This document shows, one piece after another, positions 1-11,200 of a DNA stretch of 64,000 bases; the first letter of the stretch is position 1; each line of letters starts with the position of its first letter. Under the pieces are notes generated by a model. It made no database searches and was not told the origin of the DNA. It worked only from the letters and a program-made list of their open reading frames with translations. Source of the DNA: Cellulophaga sp. RHA19 (GTDB lineage Bacteria > Bacteroidota > Bacteroidia > Flavobacteriales > Flavobacteriaceae); NCBI RefSeq assembly GCF_002813425.1, contig NZ_PHUL01000001.1:3870756-3934755 (forward strand). The letters run 5' to 3'. The translations under genes were made by a program, and so were the position numbers.

Positions 1-2071
1 CATAATGAGAAAATTCCATTGTAGACGTTGCTCTACCAGAAGATAATGTTCTTAACGATGTTACATATCCAAACATTTCCGATAAAGGAACTTCACCTTT
101 AACAACCTTAGCACCAGCTCTGTCATCCATACTACTGATAACACCTCTTCTTCTGTTAAGATCACCAACTATATCACCCATATTTTCTTCTGGAGTTAAC
201 ACCTCCATTTTCATTATAGGCTCCATTATAACAGCTCCAGCAGCTTTACCCGCAGCCTTATAACCCATTTTTGCAGCTAATTCAAAAGATAAAGCATCAG
301 AATCTACAGGGTGGAAAGATCCATCTTTTAATACAACTTTCATTGTATCCATTTCATAACCAGCTAAAGGACCATTTCTCATAGCGACATCAAATCCTTT
401 CTGTACAGCAGGTATAAACTCTTTAGGAATACGCCCACCTTTAATCTCATCAACAAACTGAAGACCTTCACCTTCGAAATCTGAATCCGCAGGACCCATT
501 TCAAATACGATGTCACCAAATTTACCACGACCACCAGATTGCTTCTTATAAGTCTCTCTGTGAGATGCAGTTTTTGTTAATGCTTCTTTATATTCAACTT
601 GAGGCTCACCTTCGTTCACTTCAACTTTAAACTCCCTTCTTAAACGATCCACAATGATATCCAAGTGAAGCTCACCCATTCCAGAAATAATAGTCTGTCC
701 TGAAGCCTCATCTGTTTTCACCTGAAAAGTTGGATCTTCTTCAGCTAATTTAGCCAAAGCCATACCTAACTTATCAACATCTGCTTTAGTTTTTGGCTCA
801 ACCGCAATACCAATTACTGGATCAGGAAAGTCCATACTTTCTAAAACAATAGGATGCTTTTCATCAGACATAGTATCACCAGTCTTAATATCTTTAAAAC
901 CTACTGCCGCTCCAATATCTCCTGCTTCGATATAATCAATAGCATTTTGCTTATTAGAATGCATTTGGTAAATACGAGATATACGCTCTTTTTTACCAGA
1001 TCTATTATTCAATATATAAGAACCAGCATCTAAACGACCTGAATATGTTCTAAAGAAAGCCAAACGACCAACAAAAGGATCTGTAGCAATCTTGAATGCT
1101 AATGCAGAAAACGGCTCCTTAACATCTGGCTTACGAGTCTCCTCTTCACCTGTATCAGGATTTGTTCCTACAATATCATCCTTATCCACAGGAGAAGGCA
1201 AATACCTACAAACAGCATCTAATAAAAACTGAACACCTTTATTCTTAAACGAAGAACCACAAATCATTGGAATAATAGCTCTATCCATAACAGCAGCCCT
1301 TAAAGCAGCATGTACTTCATCTTCAGTAATAGAATCCTCATCCTCAAAGAACTTCTCCATTAGGTTTTCATCGTACTCAGCAACAGCTTCAATTAAAGCA
1401 GCTCTATACTCGTGTACTTCAGCCTTCATTTCCTCAGGAATCTCAACTACATCAAAAGTAGCCCCAAAGCCCTCATCATGCCACACAATAGCTCTATTCT
1501 TTGCTAAATCAACAATACCTTTAAAATCAGCCTCATCACCTATTGGCAATACGATTGGAACCGCATTAGAACCCAACATTGTTTTAACCTGCTTACAAAC
1601 CATTAAAAAGTTTGATCCCTGACGGTCCATTTTATTAACAAAACCAATACGAGGAACCTTATAGTTATCAGCCAATCTCCAGTTAGTTTCTGATTGAGGC
1701 TCAACACCATCAACAGCACTAAATAAGAAAACCAAACCATCAAGAACACGTAAAGATCTATTTACTTCTACAGTAAAATCTACGTGACCCGGAGTATCTA
1801 TAATATTAAAATGATATCCTTTTGCACCTTCTGTAGGCTGACCGTTTTCCATAGGAAACTGCCAAGTACAAGTAGTTGCAGCAGAAGTAATTGTAATACC
1901 TCTTTCCTGCTCTTGCTCCATCCAGTCCATAGTTGCAGCACCATCATGCACTTCACCTATTTTATGACTAACACCCGTATAAAATAAAATACGTTCAGTC
2001 GTTGTTGTCTTACCTGCATCAATGTGCGCAGCAATACCAATATTTCTTGTATATCTTAAATCTCTACCCAT
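1..2071 (-). CDS. fusA: Elongation factor G (partial, C-terminus beyond window)
   Basis: Ribosomal translocase: a cytoplasmic GTPase that moves tRNA and mRNA after peptide-bond formation and helps recycle ribosomes. The minus-strand frame opens with [20 protein letters not shown], the G1 region of EF-G, and stays open to the left edge, giving 690 visible codons. The last readable residues, MEFSHY, match the extreme C-terminus of the family, so only a few residues are missing. The start at 2071 lies 2 bp after the rpsG stop, the usual rpsL-rpsG-fusA order, so it is almost certainly cotranscribed from the promoter upstream of rpsL. Nothing is odd apart from the truncation by the window edge. 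Confidence 0.97.
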   Translation of the reverse strand, partial: MGRDLRYTRNIGIAAHIDAGKTTTTERILFYTGVSHKIGEVHDGAATMDWMEQEQERGITITSAATTCTWQFPMENGQPTEGAKGYHFNIIDTPGHVDFTVEVNRSLRVLDGLVFLFSAVDGVEPQSETNWRLADNYKVPRIGFVNKMDRQGSNFLMVCKQVKTMLGSNAVPIVLPIGDEADFKGIVDLAKNRAIVWHDEGFGATFDVVEIPEEMKAEVHEYRAALIEAVAEYDENLMEKFFEDEDSITEDEVHAALRAAVMDRAIIPMICGSSFKNKGVQFLLDAVCRYLPSPVDKDDIVGTNPDTGEEETRKPDVKEPFSALAFKIATDPFVGRLAFFRTYSGRLDAGSYILNNRSGKKERISRIYQMHSNKQNAIDYIEAGDIGAAVGFKDIKTGDTMSDEKHPIVLESMDFPDPVIGIAVEPKTKADVDKLGMALAKLAEEDPTFQVKTDEASGQTIISGMGELHLDIIVDRLRREFKVEVNEGEPQVEYKEALTKTASHRETYKKQSGGRGKFGDIVFEMGPADSDFEGEGLQFVDEIKGGRIPKEFIPAVQKGFDVAMRNGPLAGYEMDTMKVVLKDGSFHPVDSDALSFELAAKMGYKAAGKAAGAVIMEPIMKMEVLTPEENMGDIVGDLNRRRGVISSMDDRAGAKVVKGEVPLSEMFGYVTSLRTLSSGRATSTMEFSHY

Positions 2072-2073
2072 AT

Positions 2074-2550
2074 CTAGAATCTAAAATGTGAGAATGCTTT
2101 ATTTGCTTCAGCCATCTTGTGAGTATCAACTCTTTTCTTAACCGCCGCACCTTCTTCTTTAGCCGCAGCTAAAACCTCCGCCGCTAACTTCTGAGCCATT
2201 GACTTTTCATTTCTCTTACGAGAATAACTAATCAACCACTTCATAGCAGTAGAAATTTTACGATCTGGTCTAATCTGCATCGGAATCTGAAATGTAGCTC
2301 CACCCACTCTACGACTACGTACTTCTACGTGAGGCATAACATTAGATAACGCTTCCTTCCACAACTCTAAAGCTGACTTCTCTTCATCAGTGTTCTTCTC
2401 CTCTACAATAGCAATTGCATCATAGAAAACCTTAAAGGCTACAGATTTTTTACCATCCCACATCATCATATTAACGAAACGCGTCACTAATTGATCATTA
2501 AATTTTGGATCCGGTAAAAGAGGCCTTTTTTTTGCCTGTTTTTTTCTCAT
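2074..2550 (-). CDS. rpsG: 30S ribosomal protein S7
   Basis: Primary 16S rRNA-binding protein that nucleates assembly of the 30S head. The 158-aa product has the expected length and the family signatures [18 protein letters not shown] near the N-terminus and [16 protein letters not shown] in the middle, followed by a basic C-terminal part ending [15 protein letters not shown]. It is the middle gene of the str operon, 26 bp after rpsL and 2 bp before fusA. In other bacteria S7 autoregulates this operon by binding its own mRNA; I did not identify such a site here. Confidence 0.98.
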   Translation of the reverse strand: MRKKQAKKRPLLPDPKFNDQLVTRFVNMMMWDGKKSVAFKVFYDAIAIVEEKNTDEEKSALELWKEALSNVMPHVEVRSRRVGGATFQIPMQIRPDRKISTAMKWLISYSRKRNEKSMAQKLAAEVLAAAKEEGAAVKKRVDTHKMAEANKAFSHFRF

Positions 2551-2576
2551 CTCTTCTCTTTGTAAGTGTTAGTTAA

Positions 2577-2951
2577 TTACTTCTTAGGGCGTTTTGCTCC
2601 ATACTTAGATCTACGCTGAGTTCTCCCAGCAACACCTGCCGTATCTAAAGCACCTCTAACGATGTGGTACCTAACACCTGGTAAATCTTTTACTCTTCCG
2701 CCTCTTACTAATACTATCGAGTGCTCTTGTAAATTGTGACCCTCTCCTGGGATGTAAGCATTTACTTCTTTTCCATTTGTCAACCTAACCCTTGCAACTT
2801 TACGCATTGCAGAGTTTGGTTTCTTTGGAGTAGTTGTGTAAACACGTGTACAAACCCCTCTTCTTTGAGGACACGAATCCAAAGCAGCCGATTTACTCTT
2901 CTTAGTAATTGAGACCCTTCCTTTTCGTACTAATTGTGAAATTGTTGGCAT
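2577..2951 (-). CDS. rpsL: 30S ribosomal protein S12
   Basis: Decoding-centre protein of the small subunit. The 124-aa product starts [12 protein letters not shown] and has the conserved loops [20 protein letters not shown] and [20 protein letters not shown]. The lysines and proline of these loops, where streptomycin-resistance substitutions arise in other species, have the wild-type pattern. It is the first gene of the str operon. A short 5-bp hairpin (CCCTT/AAGGG, about 2981-2995) lies in its leader, downstream of a well-matched promoter. Confidence 0.98.
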   Translation of the reverse strand: MPTISQLVRKGRVSITKKSKSAALDSCPQRRGVCTRVYTTTPKKPNSAMRKVARVRLTNGKEVNAYIPGEGHNLQEHSIVLVRGGRVKDLPGVRYHIVRGALDTAGVAGRTQRRSKYGAKRPKK

Positions 2952-2997
2952 ACTATATTTATATGTATATAAATTTTTTCCCTTCTTTTAAGGGCGG

Positions 2998-3028
2998 CAA
3001 ATGTAGTAATTATTTATTAAAATTCAAA
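2998..3028 (-). promoter_or_regulatory. Promoter of the str operon (rpsL-rpsG-fusA)
   Basis: On the minus strand a TTTG (3025-3028) is separated by 19 bp from TACATTTG (2998-3005). This fits the Bacteroidota housekeeping promoter (-33 TTG, -7 TAnnTTTG). The predicted transcript starts a few bases further on and has a leader of roughly 40-50 nt before rpsL. The rest of the interval up to the SusC leader, about 3029-3212, is AT-rich and shows nothing else I can name. Confidence 0.75.
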
Positions 3029-3212
3029 TAGTTAGACACTTATTTTTCTTTTTTCAACAATTAAACAAATTAGAATCTAAAAATAACCAAACTAAAACCA
3101 CTTAAACATTCACTTAAAAAAGTCAATAATTAACCAATAGATAACGATTGTTAATCTATATATTTTCAAACATTACTTAAAATAATACCTTTATTATTTT
3201 TTTAATTAACAT

Positions 3213-3256
3213 TATTTTTTGATTTTTGGGATCGACTAATTCAAATTTCAAAAAAA
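3213..3256 (+). promoter_or_regulatory. Conserved 5' leader of the first susC gene
   Basis: The 40 bp before this start codon (TTGATTTTTG..ATCGACTAATTCAAAT..TTTCAAAA) are almost the same as those before the second susC at 8230-8271. A TATTTTTTG sequence at 3213-3221 resembles a -7 element with one extra T. No convincing -33 element was found, so the promoter call is tentative; the leader conservation is directly visible. Confidence 0.4.
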
Positions 3257-6200
3257 ATGAAAACAAAACAAAAAGGAATCCTAACGCTACTCTTAGCGTT
3301 TATTGTGCACTTAACATTTGCACAACAAAAAACGGTTTCTGGTACAGTTACCGACCAAGATGGTATACCATTACCAGGCGTAAACATCCTTGTACAAGGA
3401 ACAACTACTGGAACTCAAACAGACTTTGATGGCAAATATTCTATTTCAGCATCAAGTGGCCAAGTACTTGTTTTTACCTATCTAGGACAAACTCCTACAT
3501 CCAAAACAGTTAGTAACCAAAATGTTATTAACGTACAAATGAAAGAGGATGCAGAAGCTCTACAAGAAGTAATTGTTACTGGGCTTGGAATAAGTAAAAA
3601 AGAAAAAGCTATCGGTTATGCAGTTCAAAAAGTAACTGGAGAAAGTATTGACAACGCCAAAGAGGTTAATCTTGTAAACTCATTACAAGGTAAAGTGGCT
3701 GGTGTACAAATACAAGGTAGTTCATCTACACTTGGTGGATCTTCAAGAATAACTATTAGAGGCTCAAATTCTTTCTTAGGAAACAACCAACCTCTATTTG
3801 TAATTGACGGTGTACCTGTAAGTAACCAAAGCTACTCTAACTCTGGACAAGAGAGAGGTTTTGGTGGAGGTAATTACGATTATGGTAACTCTGCCTCAGA
3901 TATTGATCCTTCAAGTATTAAAACTATGTCTGTATTAAAAGGTGCTGCTGCAACAGCTATATACGGATCTAGAGGTGCTAATGGTGTAATTTTAATTACA
4001 ACTAAAAATGGATCTGAAAAAAAAGGTCTTGGTGTAACTTTTGATAGTAGTATTACAATTGACGAAGTTAGAAACTTAATTCCTCATCAAAGAATGTACG
4101 GTGGCGGATCATCTTACCCTACAGCTAGTGGTTTTAATGAATTTACTCAAGACGGTGTAGCATATTTAGCACCTAACTATGGAAAAGATGGCTCTTGGGG
4201 TCCAAAATTTGATTCAAATGTAAATGTAAGACACTGGGATTCATGGGATCCAGGAGCAAGCAATTACAAAGAAACTAGACCTTGGGTTGCTCCAGATAAC
4301 ACATATGAATCATTTTTTAACTCTGGAATTACACTTATGAACAGTGTTTCTTTAAGCGGGGCTAACGACAAAGGTTCTTTTAGACTAGGTTATTCTAACG
4401 TTGACCAAACAGGTACCACACCTAATGGTGCATTACAAAGAAATACTGTAAACATTAATACCACCTATAATTTAACTGATAAATTGAAGGCAGGACTAAC
4501 AATGAGTTACATTAAAACAGATGCACAAAACAGAAACATTACTGGATACAGTAATGGTAACCCATTACAAGGTTTTACTCAATGGTGGCAAACTCAATTA
4601 GATGTTAAAAGATTACAAAATCAACAAAATACTACTGAAGGCAACCAATACACTTGGAACCCAAAAGGTATAGTGACAGATGCCTCTGGAAACCTTACCT
4701 CATTTGACCCTACTCCAAATTATTTTGATAATCCATCTTGGGTTAGAGATAACTTTATGCAGGAAGATACTAGAAACAGGGTTTTTGGGAATGCAAATTT
4801 CAGCTATGCAATTAATGAGAATTTAAGCTTATCTTCTCAATTTGGTACAGATATTTCTCAATTTAGCTTAATAGAAGGAATTCCATTAAGATCTGTAGAT
4901 CCATCTAAATATTTAGAAACAGAGAGAAAATTTCAAGAAACAAATTTTGAAGTAAGATTAAACTACCAAAAAGATTTCTCTGAAGACTTTACTTTTAGCG
5001 GTATATTGGGAGCAAACAGAATGAGACAGTTTACAAAAAGAATTACTGCTGCTACGTCTGGAGGCTTAGTTGTAGATCGTTTTTTTAACGTTAGCAACTC
5101 AATTGCTGCAGTAAATACAGATACATTTGAAGCCAACAAAGGAATTAACAGTATATTTGGATCTACTTCTTTCGGATTTAAAGACATGTTATTCTTAGAT
5201 TTATCTGCAAGAAATGACTGGTCTTCTACACTACCAAAGAAAAACAACAGCTATTTTTATCCTGCTGCATCTATAAGTTTCGCTTTATCTGAATTAGACT
5301 TTATTAAAGGAAGTAATGTTGTAAACTTTGTTAAACTAAGAGCTAGTATTGCGCAAGCTGGTAATGATGCTGCTGCATATAGATTATCAGATGTTTACTC
5401 TCCACTAACACCTAATTTTGGAAGTTTCCCAATGTACACTGTTCCTAACTCACAACAAAATCCTGATTTAGTTAATGAGTTAACAACTGAAACTGAATTT
5501 GGTATTTTAGTTAAGTTATTTAATAGCAGACTAAGCATTGACGCATCTTACTATGACAGACTAACAGAAGATCAAATATTTAACGTACCTACATCTTCTT
5601 CTACTGGATACACATCTAAATTACTGAATGCTGGTAGCATGAAAAACTCTGGTTTTGAGTTTCAAATTAGCGGTACTCCAATACAAACAGAAAACTTTAG
5701 ATGGGATATTGGCTTAAACCTTACTCAACAAAAAAACGAAGTTGTTGAGTTATTAAAAGATGAAAACGGAGAAACATTAGTAGAAAGTATTAATATGGGT
5801 GGAACTTGGGCTGCCGATTTAAGAATACAAGAAGGTAAACCTTATATGGCTCTTTATGGTCAGGATTACATCTACGATGATAACGGAAGTAAAGTTGTTG
5901 GTGATGATGGGGCTTACCTATTTACAGATGACAGAGTTTATTTAGGCTCTGCAATTGCTGATTGGGTTGGTGGCATAAGTACGTCTTTTACTTATAAAAA
6001 CTTTACACTATCAGGTTTAATAGATTTCCAAGAAGGAGGAATTATTCACTCTTCTTCTTTACAATGGGCTAAATACTCAGGTATGTCACCAGAAACAGTT
6101 GCTTTTAATGGAGAAAGTGACACTAGAGCAAATGGTATGATCTTACCAGGTGTTACATCAACAGGTGCAGAGAATACAACTAGAATTGACCCTCAAACAT

Positions 6201-6487
6201 ACTATCAAACTTACTGGAACAGAGCTGCTCCAAATGTTTATGATGCAAGCTTTGTTAAATTTAGAGATCTTAGATTAAGTTACTCTTTACCTGCTAAAAT
6301 ATTAAAAGATCTACCTTTTACAAGTGTTAATCTTAGTGTTTTTGGTAGAAACTTAGCTATCATATCTGCAGATGTACCATACATTGACCCACAAGTTATT
6401 ACAGGATCTGGAAATGTACAGGGATTAGAGAACGCTCAAGTACCTCCAACTAGATCATTTGGTGTTAATTTATCCGCTAAATTTTAA
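3257..6487 (+). CDS. SusC/RagA-family TonB-linked outer-membrane transporter (copy 1)
   Basis: Predicted outer-membrane beta-barrel that imports an oligomeric nutrient with its SusD partner, driven by TonB-ExbBD. The 1076-aa product has a signal peptide (about residues 1-22, ending HLTFAQ), a carboxypeptidase-regulatory-like domain (about 26-100, VSGTVTDQDGIPLPGVNILV), a linker EVIVTGLGISKKEK that serves as the TonB-box region, a plug domain (about 110-230, with GVPVSN and ILITTKNG), then a barrel ending in ..FGVNLSAKF with a C-terminal Phe. It pairs with the SusD gene 11 bp downstream. The substrate cannot be read from sequence: no glycosidase, protease or sigma/anti-sigma gene lies beside it. 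Confidence 0.93.
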   Translation: MKTKQKGILTLLLAFIVHLTFAQQKTVSGTVTDQDGIPLPGVNILVQGTTTGTQTDFDGKYSISASSGQVLVFTYLGQTPTSKTVSNQNVINVQMKEDAEALQEVIVTGLGISKKEKAIGYAVQKVTGESIDNAKEVNLVNSLQGKVAGVQIQGSSSTLGGSSRITIRGSNSFLGNNQPLFVIDGVPVSNQSYSNSGQERGFGGGNYDYGNSASDIDPSSIKTMSVLKGAAATAIYGSRGANGVILITTKNGSEKKGLGVTFDSSITIDEVRNLIPHQRMYGGGSSYPTASGFNEFTQDGVAYLAPNYGKDGSWGPKFDSNVNVRHWDSWDPGASNYKETRPWVAPDNTYESFFNSGITLMNSVSLSGANDKGSFRLGYSNVDQTGTTPNGALQRNTVNINTTYNLTDKLKAGLTMSYIKTDAQNRNITGYSNGNPLQGFTQWWQTQLDVKRLQNQQNTTEGNQYTWNPKGIVTDASGNLTSFDPTPNYFDNPSWVRDNFMQEDTRNRVFGNANFSYAINENLSLSSQFGTDISQFSLIEGIPLRSVDPSKYLETERKFQETNFEVRLNYQKDFSEDFTFSGILGANRMRQFTKRITAATSGGLVVDRFFNVSNSIAAVNTDTFEANKGINSIFGSTSFGFKDMLFLDLSARNDWSSTLPKKNNSYFYPAASISFALSELDFIKGSNVVNFVKLRASIAQAGNDAAAYRLSDVYSPLTPNFGSFPMYTVPNSQQNPDLVNELTTETEFGILVKLFNSRLSIDASYYDRLTEDQIFNVPTSSSTGYTSKLLNAGSMKNSGFEFQISGTPIQTENFRWDIGLNLTQQKNEVVELLKDENGETLVESINMGGTWAADLRIQEGKPYMALYGQDYIYDDNGSKVVGDDGAYLFTDDRVYLGSAIADWVGGISTSFTYKNFTLSGLIDFQEGGIIHSSSLQWAKYSGMSPETVAFNGESDTRANGMILPGVTSTGAENTTRIDPQTYYQTYWNRAAPNVYDASFVKFRDLRLSYSLPAKILKDLPFTSVNLSVFGRNLAIISADVPYIDPQVITGSGNVQGLENAQVPPTRSFGVNLSAKF

Positions 6488-6498
6488 ATTTTAAAAAC

Positions 6499-7923
6499 AT
6501 GAAAAAAAATAAAATATTTACATTATTACTTTCCGCGACAATGTTATGCGCATGTGATAATGGACTTGAAGAACTAAATATTGACCCTAACAATGCAGTT
6601 ATTGTTAGTCCTTCGACCTTACTTACTACAGCTGAATATACATTTTACAATAGTTTAGCTGGTACAGGAGTTAATGCTGGCTGGGGTATGCTAATGACCC
6701 AACAATGGGCAGAAAATGAATATACTGAAGACAGTAGATACAACCAAACTATTACAGCTTTTGATGGCACGTGGTCTACTATGTATGCATCTGTTTTAAA
6801 AGAATTAGCATCCGCTAAGGAATTAGTAGAGTTACAAGATGTGTCAGATAATATAAAAACAAATAAGAAAAACATATTAGATGTTATGTCTTCTCAGGTT
6901 TTTACTTTTTTGTCCGACGGATTTGGAGCTGTTCCTTACACAGAAGCTATTAATAGTGAGTTTAATTTACCATCATACGATTCTCAAGAAAATATATACT
7001 TAAGCGTATTGGAATCGTTAGAGCAAGCAAGCAATACTTTTGATACAAGTTCACCTTCTTTTTCTTCGGGTGATGTAGTATACGAGGGTAATGTTGAAAA
7101 CTGGATTAAGTTAACAAATTCATTGATGCTTAAATATGCTATTCGCTTATCTGATATAGATCTAGCAACAGCTACAAAATATGCAACTATTGCTTCTACT
7201 AATTTAATATCTAGTAATACAGAGAATGCATTATTTACCTTTGACTCTGCTCCAGACAGATCTAATCCACTATGGAGAAACGTTAACATTAACAACAGAG
7301 ATGACTATGCTGTTTCTGAATTTTTAGTTACAACATTAACAGATTTAGGAGATCCAAGATTAGATATTTATGCTAAGCCTGCATCTGCAGGAACTATTGT
7401 TGGTATGCCTTACGGATTGTTAGATAATGATGCTACAACATTAAAACCAACTACTTCTAGACCAAGTGATTTAGTAAGAGCTGCAATAGCACCACATGTG
7501 ATTATGTCTTACAGTGAGGTTCAGTTTTTATTAGCTGAAGCATACCAGAGAGGTATTTTAACAGGAGATGCAGAAACTGCATACAATAATGCCGTAACAG
7601 CTTCAATGAATTACTGGGGAATTGACGATGCAGCAGCTATATCTGATTATTTAACAAACAATGCATACGACGCAGCTAACTGGAAAGAGTCAATTGGTAT
7701 TCAAAAATGGATTTCTTTGTATGTTAAAGGTTTTGAAGCTTGGAATGAATGGAGAAGATTAGATTACCCTCAATTGAGTGCACCTACAGCAGCGTTTATT
7801 AATACTATTCCTGTACGCATGCCTTACCCTCTATCTGAAACAACGTCAAACTCAGCATCATTAAATGCTGTATCTTCTAATCCTGGAGATATGACAGAAA
7901 AAGTATGGTGGGATGTTAATTAA
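6499..7923 (+). CDS. SusD/RagB-like surface lipoprotein (SusD-like_2 type), copy 1
   Basis: Substrate-capturing lipoprotein that sits as a lid over the SusC barrel at the cell surface. The 474-aa product has a short lipoprotein signal (MKKNKIFTLLLSATMLCAC, Cys19) followed by DNGLEELNIDPNN, the typical start of the SusD/RagB nutrient-binding group. The helical body includes WKESIGIQKWISLYVKGFEAWNEWRR, a hallmark of the family's C-terminal part, and the protein ends KVWWDVN. It is the second gene of a two-gene operon and is followed by a strong hairpin terminator. Copy 2 of this gene has the same last residues (WDVN) and the same terminator. Confidence 0.92.
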   Translation: MKKNKIFTLLLSATMLCACDNGLEELNIDPNNAVIVSPSTLLTTAEYTFYNSLAGTGVNAGWGMLMTQQWAENEYTEDSRYNQTITAFDGTWSTMYASVLKELASAKELVELQDVSDNIKTNKKNILDVMSSQVFTFLSDGFGAVPYTEAINSEFNLPSYDSQENIYLSVLESLEQASNTFDTSSPSFSSGDVVYEGNVENWIKLTNSLMLKYAIRLSDIDLATATKYATIASTNLISSNTENALFTFDSAPDRSNPLWRNVNINNRDDYAVSEFLVTTLTDLGDPRLDIYAKPASAGTIVGMPYGLLDNDATTLKPTTSRPSDLVRAAIAPHVIMSYSEVQFLLAEAYQRGILTGDAETAYNNAVTASMNYWGIDDAAAISDYLTNNAYDAANWKESIGIQKWISLYVKGFEAWNEWRRLDYPQLSAPTAAFINTIPVRMPYPLSETTSNSASLNAVSSNPGDMTEKVWWDVN

Positions 7924-7957
7924 TTTTAATTAGCTGAAAATTCATATTTTAACACTT

Positions 7958-7990
7958 AAACCTGCGGAGATTTCCGCAGGTTTTTTTTTA
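7958..7990 (+). terminator. Rho-independent terminator after susCD copy 1
   Basis: The 8-bp GC-rich stem CCTGCGGA/TCCGCAGG, extended by AAA/TTT, has a 4-nt GATT loop and is followed by nine T. The same hairpin, base for base, follows the second susCD pair. Between here and the next leader (7991-8229) I see only AT-rich non-coding DNA. Confidence 0.92.
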
Positions 7991-8229
7991 TTAAACTTTA
8001 AGAAAAAAAAGAATCTTTTCTATGTTAAAGCTAGCTCTGATTAATTCTTATTAATCTAAAACAACATGCACAAATGTTAATTTTAATAATATTTAACGTA
8101 CACTGAAAATTAACTAATTTACATTATTAATATCTATTTGATATTTTTATTATTAATTCCACAACGCAATAAGCTTTTTTCTGACAATCTTGTTAAAATA
8201 AGTAGAAAATTAGTTTGCTTATTAACAAA

Positions 8230-8271
8230 TATTTTTGATTTTTGATATCGACTAATTCAAATATTTCAAAA
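8230..8271 (+). promoter_or_regulatory. Promoter and conserved leader of the second susC
   Basis: TATTTTTG at 8230-8237 is a perfect TAnnTTTG match. It is followed by the leader GATATCGACTAATTCAAAT also found before the first susC. No TTG lies at the right distance upstream (the nearest leaves only 12 bp), so recognition may need an activator or a different -33 sequence. Confidence 0.45.
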
Positions 8272-11200
8272 ATGAAAACAAAACAAAGAGGAATCTTAAC
8301 GCTACTCTTAGCGTTTATTGTGCACTTAACTTTTGCACAACAAAAAACGATTTCTGGTACGGTTACCGATCAAGATGGTATACCATTACCAGGCGTAAAC
8401 ATCCTTGTAAAAGGAACAACTACAGGTACTCAAACAGATTTTGATGGGAAATACACAATTTCTGCATCTAACGGACAAGTACTTTTATTTACCTATTTAG
8501 GTCAAACACCTACTTCTCGTACGGTTGATAACCAAAATATGATTAATGTAAAAATGACTGAGGATGCAGAAGCCTTACAAGAAGTTGTGGTAACAGCTTT
8601 GGGCATTTCTAGAGAAAAAAAATCTCTGGGTTACTCTACACAAACAGTTAGCGGTGATGATATCGCAGAAACAAGAAGCTCAAATGCACTTAACGCAATG
8701 TCTGGGAAAGTAGCAGGCGTTCAAGTATCTAACAATTCAGGAAGTTTAGGAGGATCAACAAGAATTGTTTTAAGAGGACCTAGTTCTATTACTCAAGAAA
8801 ACAGACCTTTAATGGTTGTTGATGGCATCCCATTAGATAATTCAAATTATAATAGCAACGCTACTCAGTCAGGTGGTGGCGGACGTGATTTTGGTGATGC
8901 TGGTTTTGACATCAATCCAGATGACATTGAGACTATGAATATACTTAAAGGTGGTGCTGCGGCAGCACTTTACGGATCAAGAGCAAGTAACGGTGTTATC
9001 TTAATTACTACAAAATCTGGAAAAAAAGGAAAAGCACAGATAACAATAAATTCAGGTGTTACATTTGACAAAGTTAATATTTTACCAAAAGTGCAAAACC
9101 TATATGGTGGCGGTGCTGGTGATGCTAGCACTATTGGTCAAGTTGGTTTTGGTACAACTACAATTAATGGTACAGAGTATAGTGTTGTTGATTATGGCAC
9201 AGATGAATCATGGGGACCTAGATATGAAGGTCAACAAGTTTTACATTGGGATGCTTTTGACCCTGAATTTAGTAATGATTATTTACAAACTAGACCATGG
9301 GTGGCTCCTAAAAATGATAAAGATTCATTTTGGAATACTGGGATCACTTATAATAATGGTGTATCCTTTTCACAAGGTACAGAAAAATCTACGGTACGTT
9401 TAAGTGCTAATAAAACAAGTACACACGGTATTGTACCTAATTCTGAATTAAATAAAAGCTCTGTTAATTTTAATGCTACAAGTCAATTAACTGAAAAGTT
9501 AAAAGTAGATGCTCTTGTAAACTTAACAATAACTGATGGGTTTAACAGACCTGCCTCTGGCTACACTGGTTCTGGTGTGGTTCAACAGATGTATCAGTTT
9601 GGACAGACTTCTCTAGATTTTGAACGTTTAAAAAATTATAAGAGAGAAGATGGAACTCAACGTAGTTGGAATAGAGTTTCTGCAGAAGATGGAAGCCCTA
9701 GATACTCTGATAATCCTTACTGGACATTATATGAAAATACATCAGAAGATAAACGTACACGTTGGTATGGTAATATAGGTGCAACATATAATTTTACAGA
9801 TGAGTTATATGTAGTAGCTAAAATATATGCAGATACTTATGACTTTAGAATAAATGATCGTAGAGCAGTTGGATCTCAATCACCAGCATTCTATTCTGAA
9901 GCGGATAGAGATTTTCAAGAAGTAAATTACGAGGCTAGACTACACTTTGACAAAAAATTTATGGATGACAAAATTAGTGTCAACTCATTTATAGGTACAA
10001 ACCGAAGAGATAATGAATTTCATAGATTATCTGCAGCTACATCTGGAGGCTTAGTTGTTCCAGGTTTATATAATATCAGTAATTCATCAGATCCAGCTCA
10101 AGCTACAGAATTTGATTCTTACAAAAGAGTCAATAGTGTTTACGGATCTGTTTCTTTAGGTTATGACAACTTTGCTTATTTAACTGTAGTTGGTCGTAGT
10201 GATTGGTCTTCAACACTTCCTGAAAATGACAACTCTTTCTTTTACCCAGGTGTAAACGGTAGTATTGTTTTCTCTAATTTAATTAAAGCTGATTGGCTAT
10301 CATTTGGTAAGATACGTGGTGGTTATGCAGAAGTAGGTAGTGATACTGATCCATATCAATTAGCTACAACATTTGTAGCAGATATTCCTTTTTTAGGAGA
10401 TGTACCTTTTAGTACAAATGGTGTCAGTCAAAACCCAAATTTACGACCAGAATTAAAGCAAACTTATGAAGTAGGTTTAGAAATGGCATTTTTAAAAAAT
10501 CGTATTAGTTTTGACCTTACTTATTATAACGAAGAAACTAGTGATTTAATTACTCCAGTAACCGTTGATCCTTCAACAGGTTATAACTCTACATTTACAA
10601 ATGCAGGTGTATTAAGAAATAGAGGTATTGAAGCTTTAGTTAATATAACTCCTATTCAAACAGAAGATTTTTCTTGGGATTTTACATGGAATTTTTCAAA
10701 AAACAACAACGAGTTATTAGAGATAATTGACGGTGTTGAGTCATTGCAAATTGCTTCATTCCCATTTAACTCAGTGTCAATTAATGCAGTTGTAGGGGAA
10801 TCTTATGGTGTTATTAGAGGTACTAATTTTGTCTTTGACGACCAGGGTAATAAAGTTGTAAATGCTAATGGTAGTTATGCAGAAACTCAAAATGTAGAAA
10901 ATTTAGGATCTATACTTCCAGATTACAATATGGGTTTCAAGAATACATTAAGGTATAAAAATCTTAGTTTAGGATTTTTAGTTGATGTACAAAAGGGTGG
11001 TAAATACAGATCTTTAACAAATATATGGGGTAACTACTCAGGTATTCTTGAACAAACTGCAACTAACAACAAAAGAGAAGTGGGAACCGTTTTAGAAGGC
11101 GTAACAGGTACTATCACGTATGACGCTAATGGTGACTATGTTGTTACAAATACCTCTCCTAATACTCAAGTAATATCTGCACAACAAGAAGGTACAGATT

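Noticed and set aside
1784..1987. 67-codon + strand frame inside fusA
   Set aside because: Lies antisense to the highly conserved EF-G GTP-binding region and has cysteine/serine-rich composition typical of shadow frames.
2981..2995. Hairpin CCCTT/AAGGG in the rpsL leader as an attenuator
   Set aside because: Only a 5-bp stem with no T run; not enough to call a regulatory RNA.
3226..3429. 67-codon + strand frame beginning before the first susC
   Set aside because: Overlaps the susC leader and signal peptide in another frame; no protein-like features.
8242..8271. TTG start ten codons upstream of the second susC ATG
   Set aside because: The sister gene starts at the matching ATG, and the extension would disrupt the signal peptide.
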